Shown here: positions 14,315 through 22,803 of the stretch, piece by piece
How the letters are laid out: each line of letters begins with the position of its first letter
Numbering within the stretch: the first letter of the stretch is position 1
Assembly: GCF_026241335.1 (NCBI RefSeq)
Contig: NZ_JAPHAV010000001.1
Span: 1,116,001-1,180,000 of the forward strand
DNA length: 64,000 nt
Source of the DNA: Ochrobactrum chromiisoli
GTDB lineage: Bacteria > Pseudomonadota > Alphaproteobacteria > Rhizobiales > Rhizobiaceae
Direction: 5' to 3'
The notes under the pieces: generated by a model
What the model was told of the DNA's origin: nothing
What the model saw: the letters and a program-made list of their open reading frames with translations, nothing else
The model's database searches: none
Made by a program: the position numbers and the translations under genes

Positions 14315-15097
14315 ATGAGACTAGATTTCCAGTTTGACGAGCGAGCGTTACAAAAATCCCTGATCCACCTTGAAAAATCTGTATTCCCGAAAGCCGCCGC
14401 AGGCTTTCTAAATGGTCTCGCATTCGAAGCCCAAAAAACGCTGAAAAATCACGTAAAAGAAGCATTTGACGGCTCAGTCCCCTTCACTGAGCGTGGCTTC
14501 GTCGTGTCAAAAGCGAAGCCAAATTCTTCACTCGGGACGATGTTTGCCGAGGTTCGAATCCAGCCTGCTCAAGCTGCCTACCTGAAATTCCAGATCGACG
14601 GCGGCACTCGCAAAACGGGAGATGCAGGCTCAGGGCCTTTTGACCTTTTTGTTTTCGGATCGAAGAAAAATAAGGCAGGCAACATACGGTGGGGCTATCC
14701 CAAGCAGCTTAGCAAGCAGAATCGTGAGGAAAAATCAAAGCGTGCATCCCTTCGCTCGCAAAGAGAAGCCGCACGCGCGCAGGGGCAAGATACTTCACCG
14801 TTTGCGTATTTCAGAGCATCTCGAAATCGTCCAGGAATCTTCTTCGGTGAAGTGGGCGGTGTGAAAGGATATTGGCAACGGCCAAAACGGTCAAAAGCGG
14901 CCCGCAAGCGTCTTCCCGGCGTCATATCTGTTCGTCCGACAGAACAGCTGAAGCCTCTGCTAAGCGTAGCAGATCACGCGCGTTACAAACCTCGATATCA
15001 GTATCAAGCACAGATCACTAAAGCTCTGCGCGTGAAAGCTACTCAGCAGTCTTTTGCACACGAGCTGAATCGTCAGATGTCGAAAAATACCCGTTAA
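14315..15097 (+). CDS. phage minor tail protein Z-like / neck-type protein
   Basis: 260 residues starting MRLDFQFDERALQKSL. The N-terminal region (helical, with FLNGLAFEAQKTLKNHV), the middle FDLFVFGSKKNKAG, and a basic C-terminus resemble lambda gpZ / HK97 gp10-like proteins, which work at the head-tail junction or in tail completion. ATG 14315 is preferred because the longer frame reads through the leader hairpins. It is unusual that this gene lies ahead of the terminase, outside the structural block. The assignment is by overall pattern only. Confidence 0.5.
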   Translation: MRLDFQFDERALQKSLIHLEKSVFPKAAAGFLNGLAFEAQKTLKNHVKEAFDGSVPFTERGFVVSKAKPNSSLGTMFAEVRIQPAQAAYLKFQIDGGTRKTGDAGSGPFDLFVFGSKKNKAGNIRWGYPKQLSKQNREEKSKRASLRSQREAARAQGQDTSPFAYFRASRNRPGIFFGEVGGVKGYWQRPKRSKAARKRLPGVISVRPTEQLKPLLSVADHARYKPRYQYQAQITKALRVKATQQSFAHELNRQMSKNTR

Positions 15098-15201
15098 ATC
15101 AATGGTTTAATAATTTTTCAGAAAAATCGCTTTTCGGTATTGCCGCCGCTGAAAATTTCGGTCAGCATTTAATGGTAAGCAGCATACTGAAAGGAATTAA
15201 T

Positions 15202-15468
15202 ATGTCTGTAAAACAAGAATATTATGACGATATCATCGCGACGTTCGGCCAGTTTTATAAAGAGAATGGCGGCAACTGGGGCACAATGTCGGATCTTTTT
15301 GAAGAAGCCAAATTCGATTACGAAGCTCTCGCTAATTTAATGAAAAAAGGGCGCGACGAAGGCAATCCAAATCTTATCGCGCTCGCTAGCATCATCACGA
15401 AGCTCTCAAAAGCGCAGAAATCGCAACTTGAAGCGAAGGCTCTCGAATACGCGGGTGTGACCGCGTAA
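15202..15468 (+). CDS. small helical phage protein, unknown
   Basis: 88 residues starting MSVKQEYYDDIIATFG, with a clear AAAGGAA Shine-Dalgarno. The protein looks fully helical and acidic. An intrinsic terminator follows 22 bp after the stop, so it is probably a single-gene unit with its own promoter in 15100-15190. No family was recognised. Confidence 0.65.
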   Translation: MSVKQEYYDDIIATFGQFYKENGGNWGTMSDLFEEAKFDYEALANLMKKGRDEGNPNLIALASIITKLSKAQKSQLEAKALEYAGVTA

Positions 15469-15490
15469 GTCATATAGCATCGAAAACCAA

Positions 15491-15514
15491 AGCCTCCGTT
15501 TCGGGGGCTTTTTT
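15491..15514 (+). terminator. intrinsic terminator
   Basis: AGCCTCCG-TTT-CGGGGGCT (one G-T pair) followed by TTTTTT, directly after the gene ending at 15468. Confidence 0.85.
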
Positions 15515-15606
15515 ATGACATTGCCGCCGGCGGCTAATCATCTGAAAGTGTAGATAGAAATCCCAATCGGCTTTGCTATTATATGGCGACTACCTTGGGG
15601 GATTTT

Positions 15607-16455
15607 ATGCGTACAATCGCTTTGAGCATTGTTGCTCTCTTTGCATCCGTCTCAGCTTCTTATGCCGATTTTCAATGCCCAGCTGGTCAGCCAGCTTGGC
15701 ATGCTCAGAATAAAAAGAATGCCGACTTTTATCTCTACGGCACAAAAGGCTTCGATTGGGAAAGTAAGCTTTATCTCGAACGATGGGATAAAGGGTCTCT
15801 GACTTGGCGCGTATCTCCAGAGCGCACATGTTCGAATGGTGTATCGACTTGTTACATGCTCTTTCCAAAGCTAGAAGAGTATCGTGACGAGACAAAGAAA
15901 GAAGATGACCGTCTATCGGTATCATACGAAATGATTTCGGATGATCAGGATGAAAATAGATACATCGTGTTAGCAGCTTTAACTCAGAGTGCATGGTACG
16001 CAGGTGGAATTGATGTCGAGAGATTCAACAAACCTGAAACCGAGGAAGAACGCGTAATCGCACCCAACGTATATACTAAGATGAATTGCGGCGAACATGG
16101 CAAGAAGCTTGTATTTCTGAATGCAGCTAAAATCGGCATTAACAAGGCTAAAATTGCACCTGACGACATTGTTTCAGCGAGATTATCTGGAAAAATGAAA
16201 TCAATGTATGATTGCAGTCCAGAGTTCAGAAGCGCTTGCTTAGATATGCTTTACAAAACTGACGATTACATCAAGCAGCACAAAGATGAATACGAAATAA
16301 ACGAATGGGGTGAATGGTATGACATGGCTCCAGATGACAAAGGTCGCAACGAATATTGGGCTGATCAGCATCGGCAAGCCGCAAAGGAAGGTTACAATCT
16401 CTTTACGAATGCGGAATTGCAAGAAGCAGCTGGCGTGAACTTTCAGAAGAAGTAA
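15607..16455 (+). CDS. secreted protein, probable lysogenic-conversion gene
   Basis: 282 residues with a Sec signal peptide MRTIALSIVALFASVSASYA, cleavage before DFQCP. The mature part is polar, rich in Trp, Tyr and Glu, with several Cys residues (FQCP, RTCSNGVSTC, MNCGEHG, DCSPEFRSAC) that suggest disulfide bonds in the periplasm. ATG 15607 is chosen because it puts the signal peptide at the N-terminus. It sits after a terminator and before the packaging genes, where unrelated 'moron' genes are common. No family was recognised. Confidence 0.65.
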   Translation: MRTIALSIVALFASVSASYADFQCPAGQPAWHAQNKKNADFYLYGTKGFDWESKLYLERWDKGSLTWRVSPERTCSNGVSTCYMLFPKLEEYRDETKKEDDRLSVSYEMISDDQDENRYIVLAALTQSAWYAGGIDVERFNKPETEEERVIAPNVYTKMNCGEHGKKLVFLNAAKIGINKAKIAPDDIVSARLSGKMKSMYDCSPEFRSACLDMLYKTDDYIKQHKDEYEINEWGEWYDMAPDDKGRNEYWADQHRQAAKEGYNLFTNAELQEAAGVNFQKK

Positions 16456-16565
16456 TTCGAACGCCGAAATTTCTCCGGTAGCCACAATTTTTGCGCGAAC
16501 TTGGTCTTGCGGTAAATTAGTTCTTTGTTTAATTGCATTTGAATTCATGATTTGGGGCGATAGAT

Positions 16566-16814
16566 TTGGAAAACAAACCTAACAAATACGTAGTTCGGGT
16601 CAGCGCTGTAATTTATTGCCTCGCTTATGTTTTATACGTGCTTGGTGTCGTGATTACAGTTTTAGTTAACATCGAAAATCACTATCGATTTGACCCAAGT
16701 CCACTATTTGGCTTTGGTGTTGTAGGGTTAATTGTTAATTTAATTGGGATGGCTGTATACTTTGTTTCAACAGGTAAATTTTCTCTTACCGTAAAAGATA
16801 TAATGAAGATTTAA
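16566..16814 (+). CDS. small two-span membrane protein
   Basis: 82 residues from a TTG start (GGGGCGA lies 7-13 nt upstream). Two hydrophobic segments, about residues 12-35 (VSAVIYCLAYVLYVLGVVIT) and 46-66, with a short charged tail. AT-rich. No family; possibly an inner-membrane conversion or exclusion protein made together with the secreted protein upstream. Confidence 0.45.
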   Translation: MENKPNKYVVRVSAVIYCLAYVLYVLGVVITVLVNIENHYRFDPSPLFGFGVVGLIVNLIGMAVYFVSTGKFSLTVKDIMKI

Positions 16815-16949
16815 TTTTATTCGATGGGACCCTGAAGAATTCTGAAAGGATGCGGGTAATTGGCGACCGCAGCCTATCTCTCTTTTTGAAATTTTTTTTT
16901 AGCATTCATCATCATCACCCCCTCATCCATCCCAAATCCAATCTAGAAT
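16815..16949 (+). other. intergenic stretch before the packaging operon
   Basis: No clear gene. It holds a run of nine T (about 16888-16897) and a GCATTCATCATCATC segment (about 16900-16914) that recurs at 22757-22771, beside the promoter of the protease gene. A 42-codon frame starting near 16850 lacks a proper ribosome binding site. Confidence 0.35.
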
Positions 16950-16977
16950 CTTGCAGACGCGTGAAGTCCAATAATTT
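16950..16977 (+). promoter_or_regulatory. CTTGCA-class promoter candidate 3 (packaging genes)
   Basis: TAGAATCTTGCA at 16944-16955, 16-bp spacer, TAATTT (16972-16977). The start codon of the small terminase gene is 52 nt after the motif. CCAATAATTT (16968-16977) can pair with AAAATTGTTGG just before the start, leaving the AAGGAG Shine-Dalgarno in the loop. Confidence 0.6.
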
Positions 16978-17006
16978 CAAGGAGTTTTAAAATTGTTGGA
17001 GCAATT

Positions 17007-17630
17007 ATGGCGAGAAAAAAAGTAACTAACACGGTGCTGAAATCCGCCGACGAGAATGCTGAAGCTTTCAGCACTGACGACACTTTTAGAAATATTTCAG
17101 CATCATCGCGCGCTGCTATCAAAAATCGGATCGTTTCGCTTCAAGAGCTGTCAACATTATTACATCGAGACCGTAATACAATTTCTGCTTGGCTTAAGCA
17201 CGGTCTTCCATACGTCGAAGCCGCCGACAAAAATATTGGAAAAGCGTGGTCGTTCGATACTGCAGAAGTCGTCCGATGGCTAGAGAAGCGGGCCGCAGAT
17301 TCAGCGGTAGAAAAGCTTGGTGTTCTGGGTAGCGACGGTAAAACTTCAGAAGAAGAAGCCAAGCGACGCCGAGCTGTAGCCGCTGCCATTATCACAGAGC
17401 TTGAAGCCGCTGAAGCAGTGAAGACCGTTGTCCGCGTGTCGCACGTTGTCGACAGAATTTCAGCAGATTATTCAGAAATCCGAAGCCGTCTGATGTCTCT
17501 TCCAGACGCTATCAGTGGTCGCGTAGAGACAAAAGTCGCGCAGAAAGTTCGCGAAATAGCTGACGAACAAGTGCGTTCAGCACTGAAAGCCCTCCGCGTT
17601 GATAGAGATTTTCATCAAGCTGAAGGGTGA
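17007..17630 (+). CDS. terminase small subunit (lambda Nu1-like)
   Basis: 207 residues. Residues ~36-80 (VSLQELSTLLHRDRNTISAW, LKHGLPY, WSFDTAEVVRWLEKR) form the winged helix-turn-helix of the Nu1/terminase small-subunit family, which binds the packaging site. The rest is long helix for oligomerisation and contact with the large subunit (EEEAKRRRAVAAAIITELEA). It lies directly upstream of, and overlaps, the large terminase gene (GTGA). Strong AAGGAG upstream. It is the first gene of the rightward morphogenesis block. Confidence 0.88.
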   Translation: MARKKVTNTVLKSADENAEAFSTDDTFRNISASSRAAIKNRIVSLQELSTLLHRDRNTISAWLKHGLPYVEAADKNIGKAWSFDTAEVVRWLEKRAADSAVEKLGVLGSDGKTSEEEAKRRRAVAAAIITELEAAEAVKTVVRVSHVVDRISADYSEIRSRLMSLPDAISGRVETKVAQKVREIADEQVRSALKALRVDRDFHQAEG

Positions 17631-19759
17631 TCAGCATGCTGAATGAATCCCTTTTTGAACAACTGGATCTATCAGAAAGTGCCATCATTTTTGACGAAGC
17701 ACTAGACGATTTACGCAACGATGTCCTGCAAATTCCGCCGTTTAAAGATCCTGTGGAATGGATTTTTGACAGCATTGAGCTTCCTAAACAGGCCACTTTT
17801 CGACCAGGCAACATGCGCCTGAACGGCTTCCAGCGACCTGTCGCGCTTGATGCTCTTGATCCAGAAGTTGACCAGATCACCGTACTAAAGGGGGTGCAGG
17901 TTGGCTGGTCGTCATTCCTAAAAGCCATGCTCTTCTACGGCATCAGCTACCTCGCGCTGAAAGCTATCCTGACTCAGCCCACCGATGACGATGCGAAGGG
18001 CTACTACAAAGACCAGATAGAACCCCATTTCAACGATGTGCTTTCAGGCATTCGGCGTTATCCATCTCGCGGAGAAGTACAAGACACATGGGACGAACAT
18101 CGTTTTAACAACGGGTCGCAATTGTATTTTCGCGGTGCCGCATCCGATGACGCCTTCCGCCGTATATCGGCTCAATGGATGATGGCGGATGAAGTCGATG
18201 CCGACGCTTGGCTTCCGAGATCTGAAAAGAAATCACAAGCTGATAAGCTCGCTCTGTACAGAGACCGTGGTACCGCGTTCATAGATTCCAAGCTCTGGGT
18301 CGGGTCAACACCTCTTTCACGAGATACATCGCTTGTATGGCGTGAATGGCTACTATCGGATCAACGCCGCCTACATGTAGCTTGCCCGCACTGCGGTGCC
18401 AGCCAGTATCTGAAATGGGGAACGGCAAAAACCGATTATGGATTCCGCTGGAATATGAACGAACACGGACACGTGACAGAAGCGTGGTACCAGTGCGAGG
18501 CCGAAGGTTGCCGCATAGACGAGCATCACAAGGAAGATATCGTTGAAAACGGTGAGTTTATACCGACTGCGATACCTAACCGTCCTGGACACCGTGGCTA
18601 TCATTGGCCAGCTTGGCATTCATCAGCACCGAAAGCACGATGGACGATTCTTGCCCAGCAATGGTTGGATGCTCAAGGCGACACGGAACTTCTGAAGCGC
18701 TTCATCAATAACGTCCTCGCTGAGCCGTGGGATGACCTGGGCGGCGAAGCTATCGACACTGACAGCCTGAAAAGCCTTCGTATTCCGTATCGTGCTGAGG
18801 TTCCAGATGACGTCGTTGTGTTGACACTTGGCGGTGACACCCAGACAAATAAAGAGGGCTTAAAGGGCGGCGACCATGACAGCATCGCTAGCCGTGAAGT
18901 GTCCGTTGTTGGCTGGAACAAGAAGCGCATGCCACGGCTAATCTTGCATAAGGTGATCCTCGGAGAACCAGGCGATGCAGACGCAGACGACGAACTCGAT
19001 GAAATTATTAATCGCCGATTTAAAAAAGCTGACGGAACGGAAATGAAGATTTCAGCGTCTGCTATTGATCTGGGCGGCACGTACGGCGATCAAACAAAAG
19101 CTTTTGCGAAGTCTCGTTCGACAAAACGTGTTTGGGCTGTGAAAGGTAACAACATTGCCAAAGGGAAACGTTCAACCTCAGTCTGGCCACGTAAAGTTTC
19201 GCGCAGCACACGAAATGGCAGCTCGTGGTATATGGTCGACACACAGCTTGCGAAAGATGCTATTGGCAGGATGCTTGCGATCCGTGGCCCCGGTTCCGCT
19301 ACTTTCCCAGCTGATATCCCAGATTCATATTTTGATGGCCTGAGTGCTGAAAAATTGCACATAGACAAAAAAGGTCTCCGTCACTGGCAGCGCAAGAAAT
19401 CATCACAGACGGGTGAAGAATGGGACTGCCTCGTGTACGCATATGCGGCTCTCTGCGGTCTTCAAGCATCCGTGCGCGAATATCGCAACTTGAATCTTGC
19501 AGCTAAACGGCTCGGTATAGAAGACGTGCTACCTCCGCACGATCCGGAAACCGGAGAACTGCTGGACGACGCATCTGACGTAAGTTTATCCACAGCCTCT
19601 AATAAGCAGAGAACAAAGGGTGAACAAACGACAGAAATACCGCAACGGCGAGGTGCCGAAGAGACACAGGACGAGGAGCCAAAGGAGGTTCCGAAGCCTG
19701 TGATCAAGCGGAAAAAGAAAGGCGGCCGTGTCGTAAGCTCGACAGCCAGACGTTGGTAA
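17627..19759 (+). CDS. terminase large subunit (GpA family)
   Basis: About 710 residues of the lambda gpA/GpA terminase family. Recognisable parts: PGNMRLNGFQRPVALDALDP and VLKGVQVGWS (ATPase core with the relaxed Walker A), ISAQWMMADEVDA (Walker B), a Cys zinc-binding patch CPHCGA...CEAEGC, then the RNase-H-like nuclease part with LGGDTQ, IDLGG and the late VKGN and WDCLVYAYAAL motifs. It cuts concatemeric DNA and drives it into the prohead. Start GTG 17627 overlaps the previous stop; ATG 17636 is an alternative. The last ~60 residues are charged and low-complexity. Confidence 0.92.
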   Translation: MISMLNESLFEQLDLSESAIIFDEALDDLRNDVLQIPPFKDPVEWIFDSIELPKQATFRPGNMRLNGFQRPVALDALDPEVDQITVLKGVQVGWSSFLKAMLFYGISYLALKAILTQPTDDDAKGYYKDQIEPHFNDVLSGIRRYPSRGEVQDTWDEHRFNNGSQLYFRGAASDDAFRRISAQWMMADEVDADAWLPRSEKKSQADKLALYRDRGTAFIDSKLWVGSTPLSRDTSLVWREWLLSDQRRLHVACPHCGASQYLKWGTAKTDYGFRWNMNEHGHVTEAWYQCEAEGCRIDEHHKEDIVENGEFIPTAIPNRPGHRGYHWPAWHSSAPKARWTILAQQWLDAQGDTELLKRFINNVLAEPWDDLGGEAIDTDSLKSLRIPYRAEVPDDVVVLTLGGDTQTNKEGLKGGDHDSIASREVSVVGWNKKRMPRLILHKVILGEPGDADADDELDEIINRRFKKADGTEMKISASAIDLGGTYGDQTKAFAKSRSTKRVWAVKGNNIAKGKRSTSVWPRKVSRSTRNGSSWYMVDTQLAKDAIGRMLAIRGPGSATFPADIPDSYFDGLSAEKLHIDKKGLRHWQRKKSSQTGEEWDCLVYAYAALCGLQASVREYRNLNLAAKRLGIEDVLPPHDPETGELLDDASDVSLSTASNKQRTKGEQTTEIPQRRGAEETQDEEPKEVPKPVIKRKKKGGRVVSSTARRW

Positions 19760-19788
19760 AATTGGGATATTTTTGGAGATTTTGGAAA

Positions 19789-20031
19789 ATGAGATTGTTT
19801 AAATTTTGGACGCGAGAGCAGTGCACGGATGCGATCCTTGCACTTGAAGAAGGCCTTGCATCAGGGGCTCAGAGCATCAGCTATCCTGCTGGAGGATCCC
19901 TTTCATATACCAATTTCGAAAACGCCGAGAAGCTTCTCGCACACTTATATGCACGACTAGATGAACTCGATGGCAAGCGTAAGAAACCTTCTGTGAAGCT
20001 GCTCACTTTCGTCGTGAAACGGGGGTACTAA
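19789..20031 (+). CDS. gpW-like head-tail joining protein
   Basis: 80 residues (start MRLFKFWTREQC). Size, position between terminase and portal, and the pattern ALEEGLASGAQSISYPAGGS followed by an alanine/leucine helix match lambda gpW, which completes the head neck. The in-frame upstream Met (19753) lies within the end of the terminase gene and is less likely. Confidence 0.75.
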   Translation: MRLFKFWTREQCTDAILALEEGLASGAQSISYPAGGSLSYTNFENAEKLLAHLYARLDELDGKRKKPSVKLLTFVVKRGY

Positions 20032-20034
20032 GCT

Positions 20035-21732
20035 ATGTCTCAGCAAGCAAAATCCCGCGCTTCAGCACCAAAATCCAGACGCATCAGCACGCATGTGCGC
20101 AGTGTCAGGTCATCCATTTTTTCTAATATTTTCAAGTCCGCTAAACACTTCTTTGAAGCAGCTTCAAATTCAAAAACAATCGAACAATCCGTTGACGTCG
20201 GCCCTAACGGATACAATTCCGAAATCGAAAAAGTCAGACGTCGCTCACGTTGGATGTATGCCAATGACAGTTTTTATCGACAGGCTTGCAGGCAGGTTGC
20301 GAATAATGTGGTTCATTATGGGATCAAACCCGTCATCAAAGATAAAGCGCTTCTGAAACTCTGGAATCGTTGGCAGAAAGAGGCCGACGTTCGCGGCCGA
20401 ATGGATTTCTATGGTCTTCAATATGTAGCTGGTTTTGTCATTCCACGCGACGGCGAAGCCATTATACGATTCAGGGAACGCCGCGAAGGTGATATGCGCA
20501 GCGGTATCAATTTTCAGCTTCAGATGCTAGAAGCCGACCATTTGCCACTCGACTACACGATGCAAGCTCCAAACGGCAACTGGATCGTATCTGGAGTGGA
20601 AAGAGACGGCATCGAGCGGCCATCTGGCTACTGGTTATACGATTTTCATCCCAAGGATTGGCAAGGCACCGGTCAGCAGTCACTCATTCCTAAACGTGTA
20701 TCTGCTGAAGACGTATTACATATTTATATGCCAGAGCGCCTATCAGATTCACGTGGGTATCCTTGGGGAGCATCGGCGCTCAATATCACTGAACGAATTC
20801 GCACTAGCGATGAAGCTCAAGTCGAGAAGCAGCTTACGCAAGCTGGATTCGCTGGCGCTTTCAAGAAACCACGACTTTCGACAGATGAGCCATCGGAAGA
20901 ATTCGAAGCAGAAACAGACGAAAACGGCACCGATTTTGTTGCCGTCGAACGCGGTTCATTTGCAGTCGTGCCCGAGGACTGGGATGTCGAATTTGCGCCT
21001 CAAACGCAGTCTGACGCTAATTATGGTGTCTTCCGTCGAGAGCATTTATCTGGCCTCGCGGTAGCCATGGGATTGGCCGTCGAACATATCACGATGAATT
21101 TTGAGAAGCTCAATGACCGCACTTACAGAGCTGTGATGCTCGAAGCCCAGCGCTTCATCGAGAGCATCCAATACCACCTATTTGTCAACCAATTTTGTGC
21201 TCCTGTTTGGAAGCGGTTCCTTTCTTATGCTGTCCTTCATGGTCTTTGGACACTGCCTGCAGGTCAGGACATCGAAGATTTGTACGATGTGGAATGGATG
21301 GCTCCGGCTCGCGGACATATTCATCCGGTTCAAGAGATTGAGGCATTTGTAAGAGCTGTCGAAAATGGCTTCACAAGTCGCAAGCGAGTGGCTGCTAGTT
21401 TCGGTGAAGATGCTGAAGATATTGATGCAGAAAATGCTGAAGATATGCGTCGTGCTCGCGAGATAAATGTCGCGTATCCGCTTTATCCTGCTGTCGTCAA
21501 AGACGATCTGACATCGTCAGTCGAACAGTACGGTGTAGCAGTCCGTGCGGGCGCGATCACCCCACAATCTGAAGATGAAGCCGCATTCCGTGAGGCCTTT
21601 GGTCTGCCTGGAATGTCGGATGCTGTTGGTGAATTCTGGAAATCCACGGGCGGTATCAAGCAACCTATTACACTTGCGTCAGAAACATCGGCAGCGCCGA
21701 CTCCGGAAGATACACCAGAGTCAGTTCACTAA
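20035..21732 (+). CDS. portal protein (lambda gpB family)
   Basis: 565 residues. The N-terminal part has the family's SRWMYANDSFYRQACRQV and VVHYGIKP signatures. The middle part carries RDGEAIIRFRERREGD, MLEADHLP and RGYPWGASALN, all typical of lambda-class portals. It forms the dodecameric ring through which DNA enters. The next plus-strand structural gene is more than 1 kb away because two leftward genes are inserted behind it. Confidence 0.93.
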   Translation: MSQQAKSRASAPKSRRISTHVRSVRSSIFSNIFKSAKHFFEAASNSKTIEQSVDVGPNGYNSEIEKVRRRSRWMYANDSFYRQACRQVANNVVHYGIKPVIKDKALLKLWNRWQKEADVRGRMDFYGLQYVAGFVIPRDGEAIIRFRERREGDMRSGINFQLQMLEADHLPLDYTMQAPNGNWIVSGVERDGIERPSGYWLYDFHPKDWQGTGQQSLIPKRVSAEDVLHIYMPERLSDSRGYPWGASALNITERIRTSDEAQVEKQLTQAGFAGAFKKPRLSTDEPSEEFEAETDENGTDFVAVERGSFAVVPEDWDVEFAPQTQSDANYGVFRREHLSGLAVAMGLAVEHITMNFEKLNDRTYRAVMLEAQRFIESIQYHLFVNQFCAPVWKRFLSYAVLHGLWTLPAGQDIEDLYDVEWMAPARGHIHPVQEIEAFVRAVENGFTSRKRVAASFGEDAEDIDAENAEDMRRAREINVAYPLYPAVVKDDLTSSVEQYGVAVRAGAITPQSEDEAAFREAFGLPGMSDAVGEFWKSTGGIKQPITLASETSAAPTPEDTPESVH

Positions 21733-21750
21733 TCTGCCGAAAAAGTGCGA

Positions 21751-21782
21751 CGACTGCCGAAAATTTTATAATTCGGCAGTCG
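21751..21782. terminator. bidirectional terminator between convergent genes
   Basis: CGACTGCCGAA and TTCGGCAGTCG form a perfect 11-bp stem around AATTTTATAA. It separates the end of the portal gene (plus) from the end of the nuclease-like gene (minus). Confidence 0.7.
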
Positions 21783-22215
21783 ATTGTAGAGATTTTAGTG
21801 ACAGCCCAGATGGATCACCCAGACGATGCCAAGCTTCTTTATATTCATCGAGGCAGTACATTTTTGGCTGAAGCCAATAGGATATCTTTTCGGTTTTAGG
21901 GCTGACACCTCGATGCGCAGATGCCTTCACTTCGTCAAGTGTCATTACAAAACACGTAGGTAGATCGGACGTTGCATTAATCGTAATGATCCACCATCTT
22001 GACCGCAGATTTTCCAATGAAGCACCCAAAGGCACGGGGTCTCGCTTACTGAGCGCTTTCGACTGAATGGGCAGAACTATGCTTTCGTCCTCGGATGCCG
22101 CATACAGATCTGCACCGCGAGCGTTCCTGACTGTCGGCATCACATGCCAGCCTCGCCGAGAAAGTTCTCTGGCTACGTGATAAAGCCCAGAATTCCCTGT
22201 AAGTTGATGTCTCAT
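21766..22215 (-). CDS. PD-(D/E)XK nuclease-like protein
   Basis: 149 residues with the pattern of a small restriction-endonuclease-like fold: GNSGLYHVARELSRRGW (first helix with the acidic residue), TVRNARGADLYA (Asp), IQSKAL (the QxK catalytic strand), and the family-like tail CFVMTLDEVKASAHRG ... SYWLQPKMY ... EAWHRLG. The same layout is common in short bacterial proteins annotated as hypothetical nucleases. Its job is unknown (DNA repair, defence or resolvase-like). It reads against the head genes and is coupled (TAATG) to the secreted protein gene upstream, so it looks like an inserted two-gene cassette. Confidence 0.68.
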   Translation of the reverse strand: MRHQLTGNSGLYHVARELSRRGWHVMPTVRNARGADLYAASEDESIVLPIQSKALSKRDPVPLGASLENLRSRWWIITINATSDLPTCFVMTLDEVKASAHRGVSPKTEKISYWLQPKMYCLDEYKEAWHRLGDPSGLSLKSLQSTAEL

Positions 22216-22643
22216 TAATTCACTTCAATTTCACTACATTTTGCAACAGTTATTGACGGCGTGTTTTTTCCATCATCCTGTCCATCTATAAAGCCGAAAC
22301 TGTAGTAATATTGAAATCTATTAGTTGTGAAATCAAATATCGCGCCATATCCAAGACCGCCACAAATAATACGGGTTGAGAGCTCTCCTCCCGTGGAAGC
22401 TCTCTCACAAGTGAATAAATTACTATTATCTCCAATAAGTTTGATGGAATAATTTCGGTTATCTTTAGATGTGATTATATACTTTTCATCATTGACTCTG
22501 AATGACGTTCCGATCCACTTACCGTTATTTAACGCAACCCCACCGGACGCTTCAGAAATACATAAATATGAATCCGCATTTGACTCCGGCACGAATAAGA
22601 CTGAGATGACGCAGGTTGTTAAAATGGATAATTGTAGGCGCAT
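22215..22643 (-). CDS. secreted protein with SEASGGVAL motif
   Basis: 142 residues with a signal peptide (MRLQLSILTTCVISVLFVPE, cleavage near NADS). The mature protein begins YLCISEASGGVALNNGKWIG, a pattern I associate with small secreted alphaproteobacterial proteins of unknown function, followed by KYIITSKDN. Four Cys residues may form two disulfides. A promoter-like TTGTAA-N16-TGTATC lies upstream on the minus strand. Probably expressed from the prophage and exported. Confidence 0.65.
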   Translation of the reverse strand: MRLQLSILTTCVISVLFVPESNADSYLCISEASGGVALNNGKWIGTSFRVNDEKYIITSKDNRNYSIKLIGDNSNLFTCERASTGGELSTRIICGGLGYGAIFDFTTNRFQYYYSFGFIDGQDDGKNTPSITVAKCSEIEVN

Positions 22644-22744
22644 ACTTCCCCCGATAATGCTAGCACATGTAGAGATACAGCCGAACGCTGATAGTTTACA
22701 ACTTAATTTGTTAGTCCCGATTTTTTAAGAATTCGAAGTAGAAT

Positions 22745-22803
22745 CTTGCAGAAGCGGCATTCATCATCATCTCAGATAACAATTTCTGGGACGATGAATG
22801 CCG
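22745..22803 (+). promoter_or_regulatory. CTTGCA-class promoter candidate 4 with start-codon hairpin (head genes)
   Basis: TAGAATCTTGCA at 22739-22750, 16-bp spacer, TCATCT (22767-22772). A perfect 11-bp inverted repeat CGGCATTCATC (22755-22765) / GATGAATGCCG (22793-22803) spans the region, and its second arm contains the ATG (22798) of the protease gene. Confidence 0.62.

Noticed and set aside
19584-19592. TTATCCACA, an exact DnaA box, in the terminase gene
   Set aside because: Single copy inside a coding region and 7 kb from the iterons; likely chance.
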